Notes: generated from the sequence alone by a model not told the origin. Positions 56,701-64,000 are shown, counted from the stretch's first letter. The stretch is 64,000 nucleotides of DNA from Streptomyces sp. STR69 (GCF_024519455.1 NZ_JALJRY010000025.1:62001-126000); one strand, 5' to 3'. Numbers and translations are program-made.

Positions 56701-58482
56701 GAGGACCGCCGCGCCGCCCAGCGCGCCGCCGACGACGCCCGCCGTACGGCCCGCGCGCTGCGTGCCGAGCGCTCCGAGATCGCGGGCGCCCCCGACGACG
56801 TACCGGCGGACGACCCCGCCGCTCCGAAGCCGTCGCTGCCCGCCCTGCGTGAGGCCTATCGCGCCGCGTCCCAGCTCTACGAGAAGGTCGGCGTCGGCGC
56901 CGACCTGCGGGCCGAGCAGGCGCGGGCGGAGAGCGACGAGAGCGCGGCCATCGCCGAGTTGGACCGGCTCAGCAACAAGGTCCGTACCCGCGCGGCCCAG
57001 TTGTTGGAGTCACCCGACGGCTCCGACGGGCCGTCCCGGCAGGCCGCCGCGGCGCGTGCCGAGGAGCTGGTGCAGTTGTTGGAGACCCGGGTGTCGAACG
57101 CGAGCGAGCAGCTCGGGCGGCTGCGCGGCGAGGCCGAACGGCACGCGCCCGTGGACGGCGAGGCGCACACCGAGCTGGCCGAGGAACTGGTCCCGCGCGA
57201 CGCCGAACACGCCCAGGCACTGCTGCGCACCGCCACGGCCGAAGTCGCCTCCCGCGCCGACGCGTTGGGCCAGGCCCGCGAGGCGCACGCCGAACTCCTC
57301 GACGCCCACCGCGCCGCCGAGGACGGGGCCGGCGGCTTCGACGAGACCGCCGCGATGCTGCGTGACCTGCTGCGCGAACACTCCTCGGACGAGGAGCAGG
57401 AGGAGCCCGAGCCGTACCCGGGCAGCGTGGAGGAAGCCCGGCACTCCGCCGCCGAGGCCCGTCGCTCGCTGCGCGGCTGCGCCGCCGACCTGTCCGCCGC
57501 CGAGGGCGCCGTACGGGAAGCGAGCGATGTGCTCGTGCGGCACGCCAACTCCACGCGGTACGAGCAGGTGCGGACCCCCGCGCGGCAGCAGATCCGTGAG
57601 TTGCCCGCGTCCTCCCTGCCCGAGCACGCGCAGAAGTGGGCCGACGCCTTCGCGCCCCGACTGCGGGTCCTCACCGACGAGTTGGCGCAATTGGAGCGCA
57701 ACCGCGACTCGATCGTGGACCGGCTCCGCGGCCTCGTCGAGTCGGCGTTCGCCACCCTGAGGTCCGCGCAGCGGCTGTCCCGGCTGCCGGAGGGGCTCGG
57801 CGAGTGGTCCGGGCAGGAGTTCCTGCGCATCCGCTTCGAGGAGCCCGACCAGGCCACGCTGACCGAGCGGCTCGGCGAGGTCGTGGACGAGGCCACCCGG
57901 GCCGCCGTGAAGAAGAACTCCGACATGCGGCGTGACGGAATGTCCTTGCTGCTGAGGGGAGTTGGAGCGGCCCTGGAGCCCAAGGGGGTCGCCGTCGAGA
58001 TCCTCAAGCCGGACGCCGTACTGCGTGCCGAGCGGGTCCCCGTCGGGCAGATGGGCGACGTGTTCTCCGGCGGTCAGCTGCTCACCGCGGCCATCGCCCT
58101 GTACTGCACGATGGCCGCGCTGCGCTCCAACGACCGGGGCCGCGACAAGCACCGGCACGCCGGCACGCTCTTCCTCGACAACCCCATCGGGCGGGCCAAC
58201 GCCACCTATCTGCTGGAGCTGCAGCGCGCCGTGTCCGACGCGCTCGGTGTCCAACTCCTGTACACCACCGGCCTGTTCGACACGACGGCACTGGCCGAGT
58301 TCCCGCTGGTCATCCGGCTGCGCAACGACGCCGACCTGCGGGCCGGCCTCAAGTACATCAGCGTGGAGGAACACCTCCGGCCGGGACTGCCGCAGCAGGC
58401 CCCCGCCGGAGAAGGGGAGTCGGTGCACAGCGAGATCACGGCGACCCGGATGTTCAAGCGACCGGCGCCGACCACCCCGTAG
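53785..58482 (+). CDS. SMC-like ATPase of the condensin-like complex (MksB/JetC-like)
   Basis: A 1565-residue SMC-type protein. The N-terminal P-loop is VLFLENGGGKSVLLKLIFSV (about residues 60-79); the first Gly of the usual GxNGxGKS is Leu. A long Ala/Glu/Arg-rich coiled coil covers about 240-620 and 830-1330, split by a globular hinge-like part near 620-800. The C-terminal head has the ABC signature FSGGQLL (1427-1433) and Walker B TLFLDNP (1461-1467), where Asn occupies the place of the catalytic Glu. Larger than MukB (1486) and JetC. Third gene of the operon; no JetD-like nuclease gene follows. Confidence 0.8.
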   Translation: MYELSRVRLYSIGPAGARYADTVLDLRGVGKPVPDPAPTQAEFFEDEPVGPPRRPAPAGVLFLENGGGKSVLLKLIFSVMLPGHRNTLGGASSGVLRKFLLADDCGHVALEWQHTLTGECVVVGKVSEWRGRQVSNDPRKFAEAWYSFRPGPGLSLDNLPVAEATSVRPPVEGASGAQGRRRTMKGFRDAITESGKAYPHLEVHWEEIHDRWIEHLGDLGLDPELFRYQREMNADEGEAAGLFAVKKDSDFTDLLLRAVTDTRDTDGLADLVGGFGNKLGRRAELIAERDFTAGSVDLLGRIVEAAEGRARARDIHAGAERRTRTLARRLSARGAQERVRAADLAQRVTAAAYAVTHSEGARERSALIAAELAYRHASLALATTEKSAAAQKRELADARTLHSAWQAAEAVLRHRAAADRSARVAVAIREAERDAAPALAARAKAAVDLVRALHEAAESAENLANEGEERSGALQEVGESSHRDATSAATEAQRARSEIGHLRQRLSEVEQETAEAVRAGWLDDSAPDADPARAALAASDAEKTAVAAWDTAREASRRASEHARETASAESRAELTAARASDAATAAERTYDAERRLAEGLAGEERLAELLSLPGAGGTGGVPVPRGANEVAASGSSAADTASVTHSGTTRPSRPLAEGPLTPEELDRFADELRELLDDGVASSERQLFDLRTAAADDSRILGALGDGGLLPPGPDVLATVEYLGEHGIPALPGWRYLAQAVDPVDHARVLAARPELVDGVIITDPATHARAREALSEAALLPRSAVAVGTAAALLAPTPAPDAGDSDVFLVPPNPAMHDEHAADEERQALRARATERDEEIRTLAARLGKDRELAARLASWRTGCPSGRLVELARSAQDTRAFAEEAEAELAEARTVRAEADEAAAEAAQARDERQETAQKARRAADALAGLAFRLRERAGWQVKLRELADEATESEARAQSCLERARAADEDRRAAQRAADDARRTARALRAERSEIAGAPDDVPADDPAAPKPSLPALREAYRAASQLYEKVGVGADLRAEQARAESDESAAIAELDRLSNKVRTRAAQLLESPDGSDGPSRQAAAARAEELVQLLETRVSNASEQLGRLRGEAERHAPVDGEAHTELAEELVPRDAEHAQALLRTATAEVASRADALGQAREAHAELLDAHRAAEDGAGGFDETAAMLRDLLREHSSDEEQEEPEPYPGSVEEARHSAAEARRSLRGCAADLSAAEGAVREASDVLVRHANSTRYEQVRTPARQQIRELPASSLPEHAQKWADAFAPRLRVLTDELAQLERNRDSIVDRLRGLVESAFATLRSAQRLSRLPEGLGEWSGQEFLRIRFEEPDQATLTERLGEVVDEATRAAVKKNSDMRRDGMSLLLRGVGAALEPKGVAVEILKPDAVLRAERVPVGQMGDVFSGGQLLTAAIALYCTMAALRSNDRGRDKHRHAGTLFLDNPIGRANATYLLELQRAVSDALGVQLLYTTGLFDTTALAEFPLVIRLRNDADLRAGLKYISVEEHLRPGLPQQAPAGEGESVHSEITATRMFKRPAPTTP

Positions 58483-58488
58483 GCGAAC

Positions 58489-59037
58489 CTAGGAGTGGGA
58501 CTGCGACAGTTGCCCGGCGCCGCCCTTGCGGGTTATCCGCTCCTGCGCCCGCCGGGTGGCCTTCGCCTGACGCTGGGCCCGACGCCGCTCACGGCGGAGG
58601 GCCCGTGCCGTACTGCTGGGCTCCGAGACCACGCCGTTGCGCTGGTTCCACATCTGGCGGGTCACCCATACGTCCAGGGCGCCCCAGGTGGCCACCACCG
58701 TGCTGACCACGCTGCTGATCACCATCGGGAACGCCAGCCAGGACCCGGCCATCGTGCACAGAAAGGCCACCGTCGCCTGAATAAGCGTCACGGCGATGAT
58801 GAGCACCGCCCGCACGGCCGCCGTACGCACCGGATCGGGCAGCCGACGCCGACGCGCGGGCTCCTCGATCCACAACGGCCTGTAGTACTCCTGCTGTTCG
58901 GCTGTCGCGCGGGCCGCACGCGGCCCCTCGAACCCCGCCGCCTTCGGTGCGCCCGAGCGCGCCGGAGCCTCGCCGTCCCCCGTCGAGCGCGCCGCCACGC
59001 CGTCCTCAAGCGCCTCTTGCCGCTCCGCCGTGCCCAT
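58489..59037 (-). CDS. hypothetical membrane protein with a basic C-terminus
   Basis: A 182-residue protein. Residues 1-65 are acidic/low complexity, followed by YYRPLWIEEPARRRRLP, two hydrophobic helices (VRAVLIIAVTLIQATVAFLCTMAG and WLAFPMVISSVVSTVVATWGAL), and a strongly basic tail (ARALRRERRRAQRQAKATRRAQERI) that could contact DNA, RNA or phospholipid. GGAGG is 8 nt before the ATG at 59037. Its stop is 6 bp from the convergent SMC gene stop. Function unknown. Confidence 0.72.
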   Translation of the reverse strand: MGTAERQEALEDGVAARSTGDGEAPARSGAPKAAGFEGPRAARATAEQQEYYRPLWIEEPARRRRLPDPVRTAAVRAVLIIAVTLIQATVAFLCTMAGSWLAFPMVISSVVSTVVATWGALDVWVTRQMWNQRNGVVSEPSSTARALRRERRRAQRQAKATRRAQERITRKGGAGQLSQSHS

Positions 59038-59455
59038 CAACGTGTCCTCCCCACCGCCGGTACACCACTCGCTCCCGAGTCCGAAGACTCCGGCTCCCCA
59101 GTGGGTGCCCGGCCTGCCCTGTTTTACGCCGCCCGGATGCGGATGCGGCTCCTGTGGCCGGTTCCGCACCCATATCCCGTAGAGAAAGACGAACAACATC
59201 CCACGAAGATTCCCAACGAACGAAAAATTCCAGCCAACTGGCCAAGCGGGTCGATCCGGTCAGGTCCGGCGAACCTCGCGGATTCGGGGCGGCAATCTCC
59301 CGTAATGACCTGACACCTCCCCATGTCCGGTCTCTGGTGCGGAAGTTCACGCTCCGGACAGCTCTTCGAGTTACCTGTGTGTCAGTAGTAGGCTCGCGCC
59401 GTTTGTTGACGCACATGTGTACCCCCGGCCGGCGGGGGTCCAGCTGGGGGAGGCC
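59038..59455 (+). promoter_or_regulatory. divergent intergenic region before the conservon; candidate promoter 59365-59394
   Basis: 418 bp. The best promoter toward cvnA is TTCGAG 59365-59370 with TAGGCT 59389-59394 (18-bp spacer), about 60 bp before the cvnA start. A lower-GC stretch (59190-59235) lies in the middle and may serve the opposite gene. No ORF of note. Confidence 0.4.
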
Positions 59456-62293
59456 ATGCGCTTTCGCGGGAAGTCCATCCGCCGGAAGATCGTGGCGCTC
59501 CTTCTCGTGCCGCTCGTGTCCCTGACCGCGATCTGGGCGTTCGCCACGGTCCTCACCGGCCGGGCGGCCGGAGACCTGTTCAACGTGTCGTCGGTCGTCG
59601 AGAAGATCGGCTACCCCACCGAGGACACCGTCCGCGTCATCCAGCAGGAACGACGCCAGTCGCTGGTCTATCTCGCCGACCCGCGCGCCGCCGACGGCCT
59701 CACCGACCTGAAGCACAGCCGCACCGCGACCGACGCAGCCGTCGCCAAGATCCGCAGGAACGCCCGGAACCCCGACGTCCGCGACGCGCTGGGCCAGACC
59801 ACCGACAGCCGCGTCTCCGCCGTGCTCGACGCCTTCGACGGCCTCACGTCCCTGCGGCGCAGCGTCGAGGACGGCACCGTGAACCGCGCCCAGGCCCTCG
59901 ATCTCTACAACCGCCTGGTCGACCCCTGCTACGTGCTGCTGACCAACCTCCACGTCGTCGACAACGTCGAGATGGACAAGCAGTACCGCGCCCTCGTCAA
60001 CCTCGCACGCGCGCGTGAACTCCTCTCCCGTGAGGACGCGTTGCTCGGCTCCTCGCTGATCGTCGGCAAGCTCACCCGGGACGAGACCCGCGCCGTCTCC
60101 GACCTCGTGGCCCAGCGCACCCTGATGTACGACGTCAACCTGCCGCTGCTGCCCTCCTCGGAGCGCGACCACTTCGACCGCTTCTGGAAGAACGCGGCCA
60201 GCGCCCCGCTCCGCGTGGCCGAACAGGCCGCCGCCTCCTCCGAGTCCGGCGAGCCCCGCAACGTCACCGCGCAGACCTGGAACACCGCGGCCGGCGCCGT
60301 GCTGGACAAGCTCGGCACTCTCGACGACCAGGCCAACGACCGCTATCAGGACCGCGTCCGGCCCGTCGCGATGAACGTCATCCTGAAGGCGGCCGTCGCC
60401 GGCGTCCTCGGCCTGATCGCCCTGCTCCTCTCGCTCTTCCTGTCCGTGCGCATCGGCCGCGGCCTCATCCGCGACCTGCGTCAACTCCGCCTGGACGCCC
60501 ACGAGGCGTCCGGCGTCCGGCTGCCCAGCGTGATGCGCCGCCTGTCCGTCGGCGAGGTCGTCGACGTGGAGACCGAGGTCCCGCGCCTGGAGTACGACAG
60601 GAACGAGATCGGCGAGGTCGGCCAGGCACTCAACACCCTGCAGCGCGCCGCTGTCGAAGCCGCCGTGAAACAGGCCGAGTTGCGGTCCGGCGTCTCCGAG
60701 GTCTTCGTCAACCTCGCCCGACGCAGCCAGGTCCTGCTGCACAAGCAGCTCACCCTGCTCGACACCATGGAGCGCAGGACCGAGGACACCGACGAACTCG
60801 CCGACCTGTTCCGCCTCGACCACCTGACGACCCGTATGCGCCGCCACGCCGAGGGCCTGGTGATCCTCTCCGGGGCCGCCCCGTCCCGGCAGTGGCGCAA
60901 GCCGGTCCAGCTCATGGACATCGTCCGCGCGGCCGTCGCCGAGGTCGAGGACTACGAACGCATCGAGGTCCGCCGGCTGCCGCGGATCGCCGTCACCGGG
61001 CCCGCCGTCGCGGACCTCACCCACCTGGTGGCCGAACTCCTGGAGAACGCCACGGTGTTCTCCCCGCCGCACACCGCCGTGCAGGTCCTGGGGGAACGGG
61101 TCGCCAACGGCTTCACCCTGGAGATCCACGACCGAGGCCTCGGCATGGCGGCCGACGCGCTCCTGGACGCGAATCTCCGGCTCGCCGAGACACCCGAGTT
61201 CGAACTCTCCGACACCGACCGGCTGGGCCTGTTCGTGGTCAGCCGCCTCGCCCAGAGGCAGAACGTCCGCGTCTCCCTCCAGCCCTCCCCGTACGGCGGC
61301 ACGACCGCCGTCGTGTTCATCCCCGACGCCCTGCTGAGCGACGAGGTCCCGGACACCAACGGCATCGGCTTCCGTCTCGACCGGCCCCAGCCGACGAAGG
61401 AGGCCGAGTACGAGGAGAGCCACCGCTCCGCGCTCTCCCAGGTGCCCGCGAAGCTTCCCGGCCTTCCGCCCGCCCTCCTGGACGGGCCGGTCGAACTGGA
61501 GGCCCCGGTCGACCTGGACGCCCTCGCCGGCTTCCCGAACGCCCTCGGCGACGAGGACGGTGAGCGCGGCGAGGTCTTCCGCCCGCGCCGCCCGGGCCTC
61601 CGGGACGACCTCGCCCCCGTCCGCCCCGTAGAGCCCCGTCCGCAGGCCTCAGAGGCCCACGACGGACCGCGCGAGGACGCGGACGCCCACCGGAGCGACC
61701 CGCTTCCGCTGCCCCGGCGCCGGCGCCGGACGCCCAAGCTCGTCAGCTCGCACGGACGCCCGGTCGTCGAACAGCGCTCGCGACGGGAACCGGGGGATTC
61801 CGCGGACGGTCTCTCCACGGCCCGGGGCCAGGGCGGAGCCGACCCGGAGACCCCGGCACCGCTGCCGGCCCGGCGGCGCGGTGACACGCCGCTACGGCGC
61901 CGTACCGACGTGCCTGGGGGACGCGCCGAGTCCTCGGTGCCCCCGGGGCGCGGATCCGGCGAGCCGCCCGAGACCCCCTCCCTGCCCCGACGCACCCGGC
62001 GTGCCGAGATCGCGTCCAGCATTCCGGACTCCGGCACCTCACCGGGCGGCAACGGGCCCGACCCGGGGGCGTTGCCCAGGCGCGTGCGCCAGGCCAACCT
62101 GGCCCCACAGCTGAAGAAGGACCCCGAACGGCGCACCACGAGCCCGGCGGAGGTCGTGGAGCGCGACGCCGACGAGGTACGCAGCCGCATGGCCTCCCTC
62201 CAACGCGGCTGGCAGCGTGGCCGCGAGGAGAACGCCGAGGACGACGACGTCCAAGGCGGCACAGCACAAGGAACTAAGGGGGACGGTCGATGA
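59456..62293 (+). CDS. cvnA: conservon protein CvnA, sensor-like histidine kinase with NIT domain
   Basis: A 945-residue membrane sensor. A first helix at about 12-35, an extracytoplasmic nitrate/nitrite-sensing (NIT) domain to about 310 (QQERRQSLVYLADPR, TLHVVDNVEMDKQYRALVNLARAR in outline), a second helix (AVAGVLGLIALLLSLFLSV), a HAMP-like part, then an HATPase_c domain with LVAELLENATVFSPP (N box), EIHDRGLGM and GLFVVSRLAQRQNV. The last 270 residues are a disordered Arg/Pro-rich tail. CvnA-type proteins start G-protein-like switches in Streptomyces; phosphotransfer is uncertain. GGGGGAGG precedes the ATG. Confidence 0.92.
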   Translation: MRFRGKSIRRKIVALLLVPLVSLTAIWAFATVLTGRAAGDLFNVSSVVEKIGYPTEDTVRVIQQERRQSLVYLADPRAADGLTDLKHSRTATDAAVAKIRRNARNPDVRDALGQTTDSRVSAVLDAFDGLTSLRRSVEDGTVNRAQALDLYNRLVDPCYVLLTNLHVVDNVEMDKQYRALVNLARARELLSREDALLGSSLIVGKLTRDETRAVSDLVAQRTLMYDVNLPLLPSSERDHFDRFWKNAASAPLRVAEQAAASSESGEPRNVTAQTWNTAAGAVLDKLGTLDDQANDRYQDRVRPVAMNVILKAAVAGVLGLIALLLSLFLSVRIGRGLIRDLRQLRLDAHEASGVRLPSVMRRLSVGEVVDVETEVPRLEYDRNEIGEVGQALNTLQRAAVEAAVKQAELRSGVSEVFVNLARRSQVLLHKQLTLLDTMERRTEDTDELADLFRLDHLTTRMRRHAEGLVILSGAAPSRQWRKPVQLMDIVRAAVAEVEDYERIEVRRLPRIAVTGPAVADLTHLVAELLENATVFSPPHTAVQVLGERVANGFTLEIHDRGLGMAADALLDANLRLAETPEFELSDTDRLGLFVVSRLAQRQNVRVSLQPSPYGGTTAVVFIPDALLSDEVPDTNGIGFRLDRPQPTKEAEYEESHRSALSQVPAKLPGLPPALLDGPVELEAPVDLDALAGFPNALGDEDGERGEVFRPRRPGLRDDLAPVRPVEPRPQASEAHDGPREDADAHRSDPLPLPRRRRRTPKLVSSHGRPVVEQRSRREPGDSADGLSTARGQGGADPETPAPLPARRRGDTPLRRRTDVPGGRAESSVPPGRGSGEPPETPSLPRRTRRAEIASSIPDSGTSPGGNGPDPGALPRRVRQANLAPQLKKDPERRTTSPAEVVERDADEVRSRMASLQRGWQRGREENAEDDDVQGGTAQGTKGDGR

Positions 62294-62724
62294 CCGCACC
62301 AAAGGCGACCGGCCACGACACGACCGACCAGCGCGGGCTGAACTGGCTCCTCGACGACCTCGTCGAGCGCGTCGCCAGCATCCGCAAGGCGATCGTGCTC
62401 TCCGGCGACGGTCTGCCCACCGGCGTGTCCCAGGATCTGACCCGCGAGGACAGCGAACACCTGGCCGCCGTCGCCTCCGGCTTCCACAGCCTCGCCAAGG
62501 GCGTCGGCCGTCACTTCGAGGCGGGCAGCGTACGGCAGACCGTCGTCGAGCTCGACGAGGCCTTCCTGTTCGTGACGGCCGCCGGTGACGGCAGCTGCCT
62601 CGCCGTGCTGGCCGACGCGGACTCGGACGTCGGACAGGTCGCCTACGAGATGACACTGCTCGTGAAGCGGGTCGGTGTGCATCTCGGTGCCGCTCCGCGC
62701 ACCGATCTGTCCTCCGGCGGGTAG
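62290..62724 (+). CDS. cvnB: conservon protein CvnB, roadblock/LC7 domain
   Basis: A 144-residue roadblock/LC7 protein: LNWLLDDLVERVASIRKAIVLSGDGLPTGVSQDLTREDSEHLAAVASGFHSLAKGVGRHFEAGSVRQTVVELDEAFLFVTAAGDGSCLAVLA in outline. Such proteins act as regulators or GAP-like partners of the CvnD G-protein and sit at the membrane with CvnA. ATG overlaps the cvnA stop (ATGA). Confidence 0.92.
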   Translation: MTAPKATGHDTTDQRGLNWLLDDLVERVASIRKAIVLSGDGLPTGVSQDLTREDSEHLAAVASGFHSLAKGVGRHFEAGSVRQTVVELDEAFLFVTAAGDGSCLAVLADADSDVGQVAYEMTLLVKRVGVHLGAAPRTDLSSGG

Positions 62725-62733
62725 TGAAGTGAC

Positions 62734-63129
62734 ATGAGCAGAGACGGTCAGGGAAGAGGCCACTGGTTCGACGACGAGGCCGGACCGGTCGTCCGTCCGT
62801 ACGCCATGACGCGCGGCCGTACCACCAGTGCGGCACAGCACCGCCTCGACCTGATCGCGGTCGTGGTCGCGGAGTCCCGGGCGGACGAATTCGAAGCGGA
62901 CCAGGCGCTGTCCCCGGAACACGTGGACATCGTCGGTCTGTGCCGTGACGCCCCGCAGTCGGTCGCCGAACTCGCCGCCGAACTCGACCTGCCCATCGGC
63001 GTGATACGGGTCCTCATCGGAGACCTCGTGGACGAGGAGCTCGTCCATGTCTCACGGCCCGTACCCCCGGCCGAACTGGTCGACGAGAGTATTCTCCGCG
63101 ACGTCATCAGCGGCCTGCGGGCACTGTGA
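62734..63129 (+). CDS. cvnC: conservon protein CvnC, DUF742
   Basis: A 131-residue DUF742 protein. It includes WFDDEAGPVVRPYAMTRGRT and the SPEHVDIVGLCRDAPQSVAELAAELDLPIGVIRVLIGDLVDEELVHVSRP winged-helix-like part. It is part of the CvnABCD complex; its contribution is unclear. It starts 9 bp after cvnB and overlaps a possible cvnD GTG start by 4 bp. Confidence 0.92.
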   Translation: MSRDGQGRGHWFDDEAGPVVRPYAMTRGRTTSAAQHRLDLIAVVVAESRADEFEADQALSPEHVDIVGLCRDAPQSVAELAAELDLPIGVIRVLIGDLVDEELVHVSRPVPPAELVDESILRDVISGLRAL

Positions 63130-63176
63130 GCGGCGCGGAATCTGATCCGCCCCCCATCAAGCAGGAGAAGAGATCG

Positions 63177-63782
63177 ATGATCTTCGGGCGTTCTGAGCGA
63201 GGCAAGCCTCCGGTCGAGCCCGTCACGCTCAAGATCCTGGTGGCCGGCGGCTTCGGCGTGGGCAAGACCACCCTCGTCGGCGCGGTCAGCGAGATCAGGC
63301 CGCTGCGCACGGAGGAGCTGCTCACCGAGGCGGGGCGTCCGGTCGACGACACCAGTGGTGTGGAGGGCAAGCACACCACCACCGTGGCCATGGACTTCGG
63401 CCGCATCACCCTGCGGGACGACCTGGTGCTCTACCTGTTCGGCACGCCGGGCCAGGAGCGCTTCTGGTTCATGTGGGACGAGCTCTCCGAGGGCTCGCTC
63501 GGCGCCGTCGTACTCGCCGACACCCGCCGCCTGGAGGACTGCTTCGCCGCCCTCGACTACTTCGAGCGGCGCTCCATACCCTTCGTCGTCGGCGTCAACT
63601 GCTTCGAGGGCGCCTCCCGTTACCCGGTGGAGACCGTACGGCAGGCCCTGGACCTCGACCAGGACGTACCGCTCATGCTGTGCGACGCGCGCGACCGGTC
63701 GTCGGTCAAAGAGGTCCTCATCGAGGTCGTCCAGCACGCGATGGCCTACGGTGCGAAGCGCCGCCAGAGCGTCACCAGCTGA
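63177..63782 (+). CDS. cvnD: conservon protein CvnD, small GTPase-like
   Basis: A 201-residue Ras-like P-loop protein. Walker A is LVAGGFGVGKTTLVGAVSEI, the switch II region is LFGTPGQERFWFMWDEL, and NCFEGA occupies the place of the NKxD base-recognition region. ATG 63177 is chosen because AGGAG lies 9 nt upstream; a GTG at 63126 overlapping the cvnC stop would add 17 residues. It is the switch of the conservon. No P450 gene (cvnE) follows. Confidence 0.9.
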   Translation: MIFGRSERGKPPVEPVTLKILVAGGFGVGKTTLVGAVSEIRPLRTEELLTEAGRPVDDTSGVEGKHTTTVAMDFGRITLRDDLVLYLFGTPGQERFWFMWDELSEGSLGAVVLADTRRLEDCFAALDYFERRSIPFVVGVNCFEGASRYPVETVRQALDLDQDVPLMLCDARDRSSVKEVLIEVVQHAMAYGAKRRQSVTS

Positions 63783-63791
63783 GCCGCGGGA

Positions 63792-63827
63792 GCGGCCCGT
63801 ACCTCCGCCGACCGGGGTACGGGCCGC
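63792..63827. terminator. bidirectional terminator between cvnD and the glycerol-kinase-like gene
   Basis: GCGGCCCGTACC (63792-63803) and GGTACGGGCCGC (63816-63827) form a perfect 12-bp stem with a 12-nt loop, 9 bp after the cvnD stop, between convergent genes. Confidence 0.75.
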
Positions 63828-63843
63828 AGCTCGTCGAAGGACG

Positions 63844-63881
63844 CACGCGCGTGTGCCTCATCAACCACGCACGCGCGCGTG
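63844..63881. repeat. two copies of the CACGCGCGTG-type palindrome
   Basis: CACGCGCGTG at 63844-63853 and the 12-bp form CACGCGCGCGTG at 63870-63881, 16 bp apart, in the short gap between cvnD and the next gene. They belong to a family of at least 14 such sites in 35-64 kb (see findings). Confidence 0.6.
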
Positions 63882-63882
63882 C

Positions 63883-64000
63883 CTAGTTGTCGCCCTCCTC
63901 CAGCCAGCCGAAGCTCTTCTCCACGGCCTTGCGCCAGTTGTGGTACTCGCGGTCCCGCACCGAGGACTCCATGGAGGGCGTCCACTCGACGTCCTTCTGC
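63883..64000 (-). CDS. glpK: glycerol kinase, C-terminal end only
   Basis: Only the last 38 codons are in the window. The C-terminus, with REYHNWRKAVEKSFGWLEEG before the TAG stop, fits the FGGY-kinase tail of glycerol kinase (a x-x-W-x-K-A-V-x-K-x-x-x-W motif). The assignment rests on this tail alone; another FGGY kinase cannot be excluded. Confidence 0.6.
   Translation of the reverse strand, partial: QKDVEWTPSMESSVRDREYHNWRKAVEKSFGWLEEGDN

Noticed and set aside
59038..59199. N-terminal extension of the 58489-59037 gene
   Set aside because: The extension has no conserved look, and GGAGG stands right before the ATG at 59037.
59188..59214. SigR-like promoter GGGAAT-N18-GTC on the minus strand
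   Set aside because: The -10 has GTC where SigR needs GTT; one base off in a 3-base element is too weak alone.
1..64000. tRNA/rRNA genes, CRISPR arrays, IS elements, prophage
   Set aside because: No T-loop/anticodon cloverleaf, regular spaced repeats, transposase or phage genes were found by eye.

Overview
The window is high-GC chromosomal DNA from a Streptomyces or a very close relative. The evidence is strong GC bias at third codon positions, frequent GTG starts, ATGA/GTGA-coupled operons, a four-gene conservon, RbpA with a consensus SigR promoter, a ribE-ribM-ribBA-ribH operon behind an FMN riboswitch, a short SCO1431-type membrane protein and a single rare TTA codon. Gene order around ribE-hisG, ppm1-fxsA-rbpA resembles, from memory, the SCO14xx region of S. 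coelicolor. No plasmid, prophage, IS element, tRNA, rRNA or CRISPR array was seen, so this looks like vertically inherited chromosome.

Layout. 0-5 kb: end of a YwqG-like gene, a davAB-type lysine catabolic pair, an F420-type oxidoreductase and a DUF5995 gene. 5-11 kb: two secreted polysaccharide-degrading enzymes (GH6 and alginate-lyase-like), a thioesterase, and an MFS transporter divergent from a ROK repressor with a perfect operator between them. 11-16 kb: FMN riboswitch, riboflavin operon, hisE-hisG and a PH-domain membrane protein in close series. 16-21 kb: two coupled CNNM/CBS (CorC-type) proteins facing an EccA-like AAA ATPase with a TTA codon. 21-31 kb: nucleoside-kinase-like protein, secreted C39 peptidase with a candidate DasR site, TetR plus acyl-CoA dehydrogenase, a lipocalin-like/phosphotransferase pair, Lrp regulator and amidohydrolase. 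31-40 kb: polyprenol-phosphate-mannose synthase, FxsA, RbpA, MFS, glycerophosphodiesterase, YczE with its divergent MocR regulator, and an FtsK-like membrane ATPase with a 64-residue partner. 40-46 kb: ankyrin protein, a 19-codon candidate leader ORF before a HEAT-like protein, and a coupled GT4-GT4-SGNH operon. 46-51 kb: 5-oxoproline catabolic operon (MFS, D-glutamate-cyclase-like protein, PxpA, PxpB, PxpC) divergent from a GntR regulator with a perfect 17-bp operator. 51-58.5 kb: three-gene SMC/kleisin/KITE condensin-like operon. 58.5-64 kb: membrane protein, conservon cvnABCD and the 3' end of a glycerol-kinase-like gene.

The most unusual content is the condensin-like operon at 51.2-58.5 kb. 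It looks like MksFEB/Wadjet but has no JetD nuclease gene beside it, and its SMC subunit has altered ATPase motifs. Other points of interest are the FtsK-like ATPase whose P-loop lysine is threonine, a GC palindrome (CACGCGCGTG and a 12-bp form) repeated at least 14 times and only after 35 kb, several near-perfect operators beside their likely regulators, and small leader-type ORFs.
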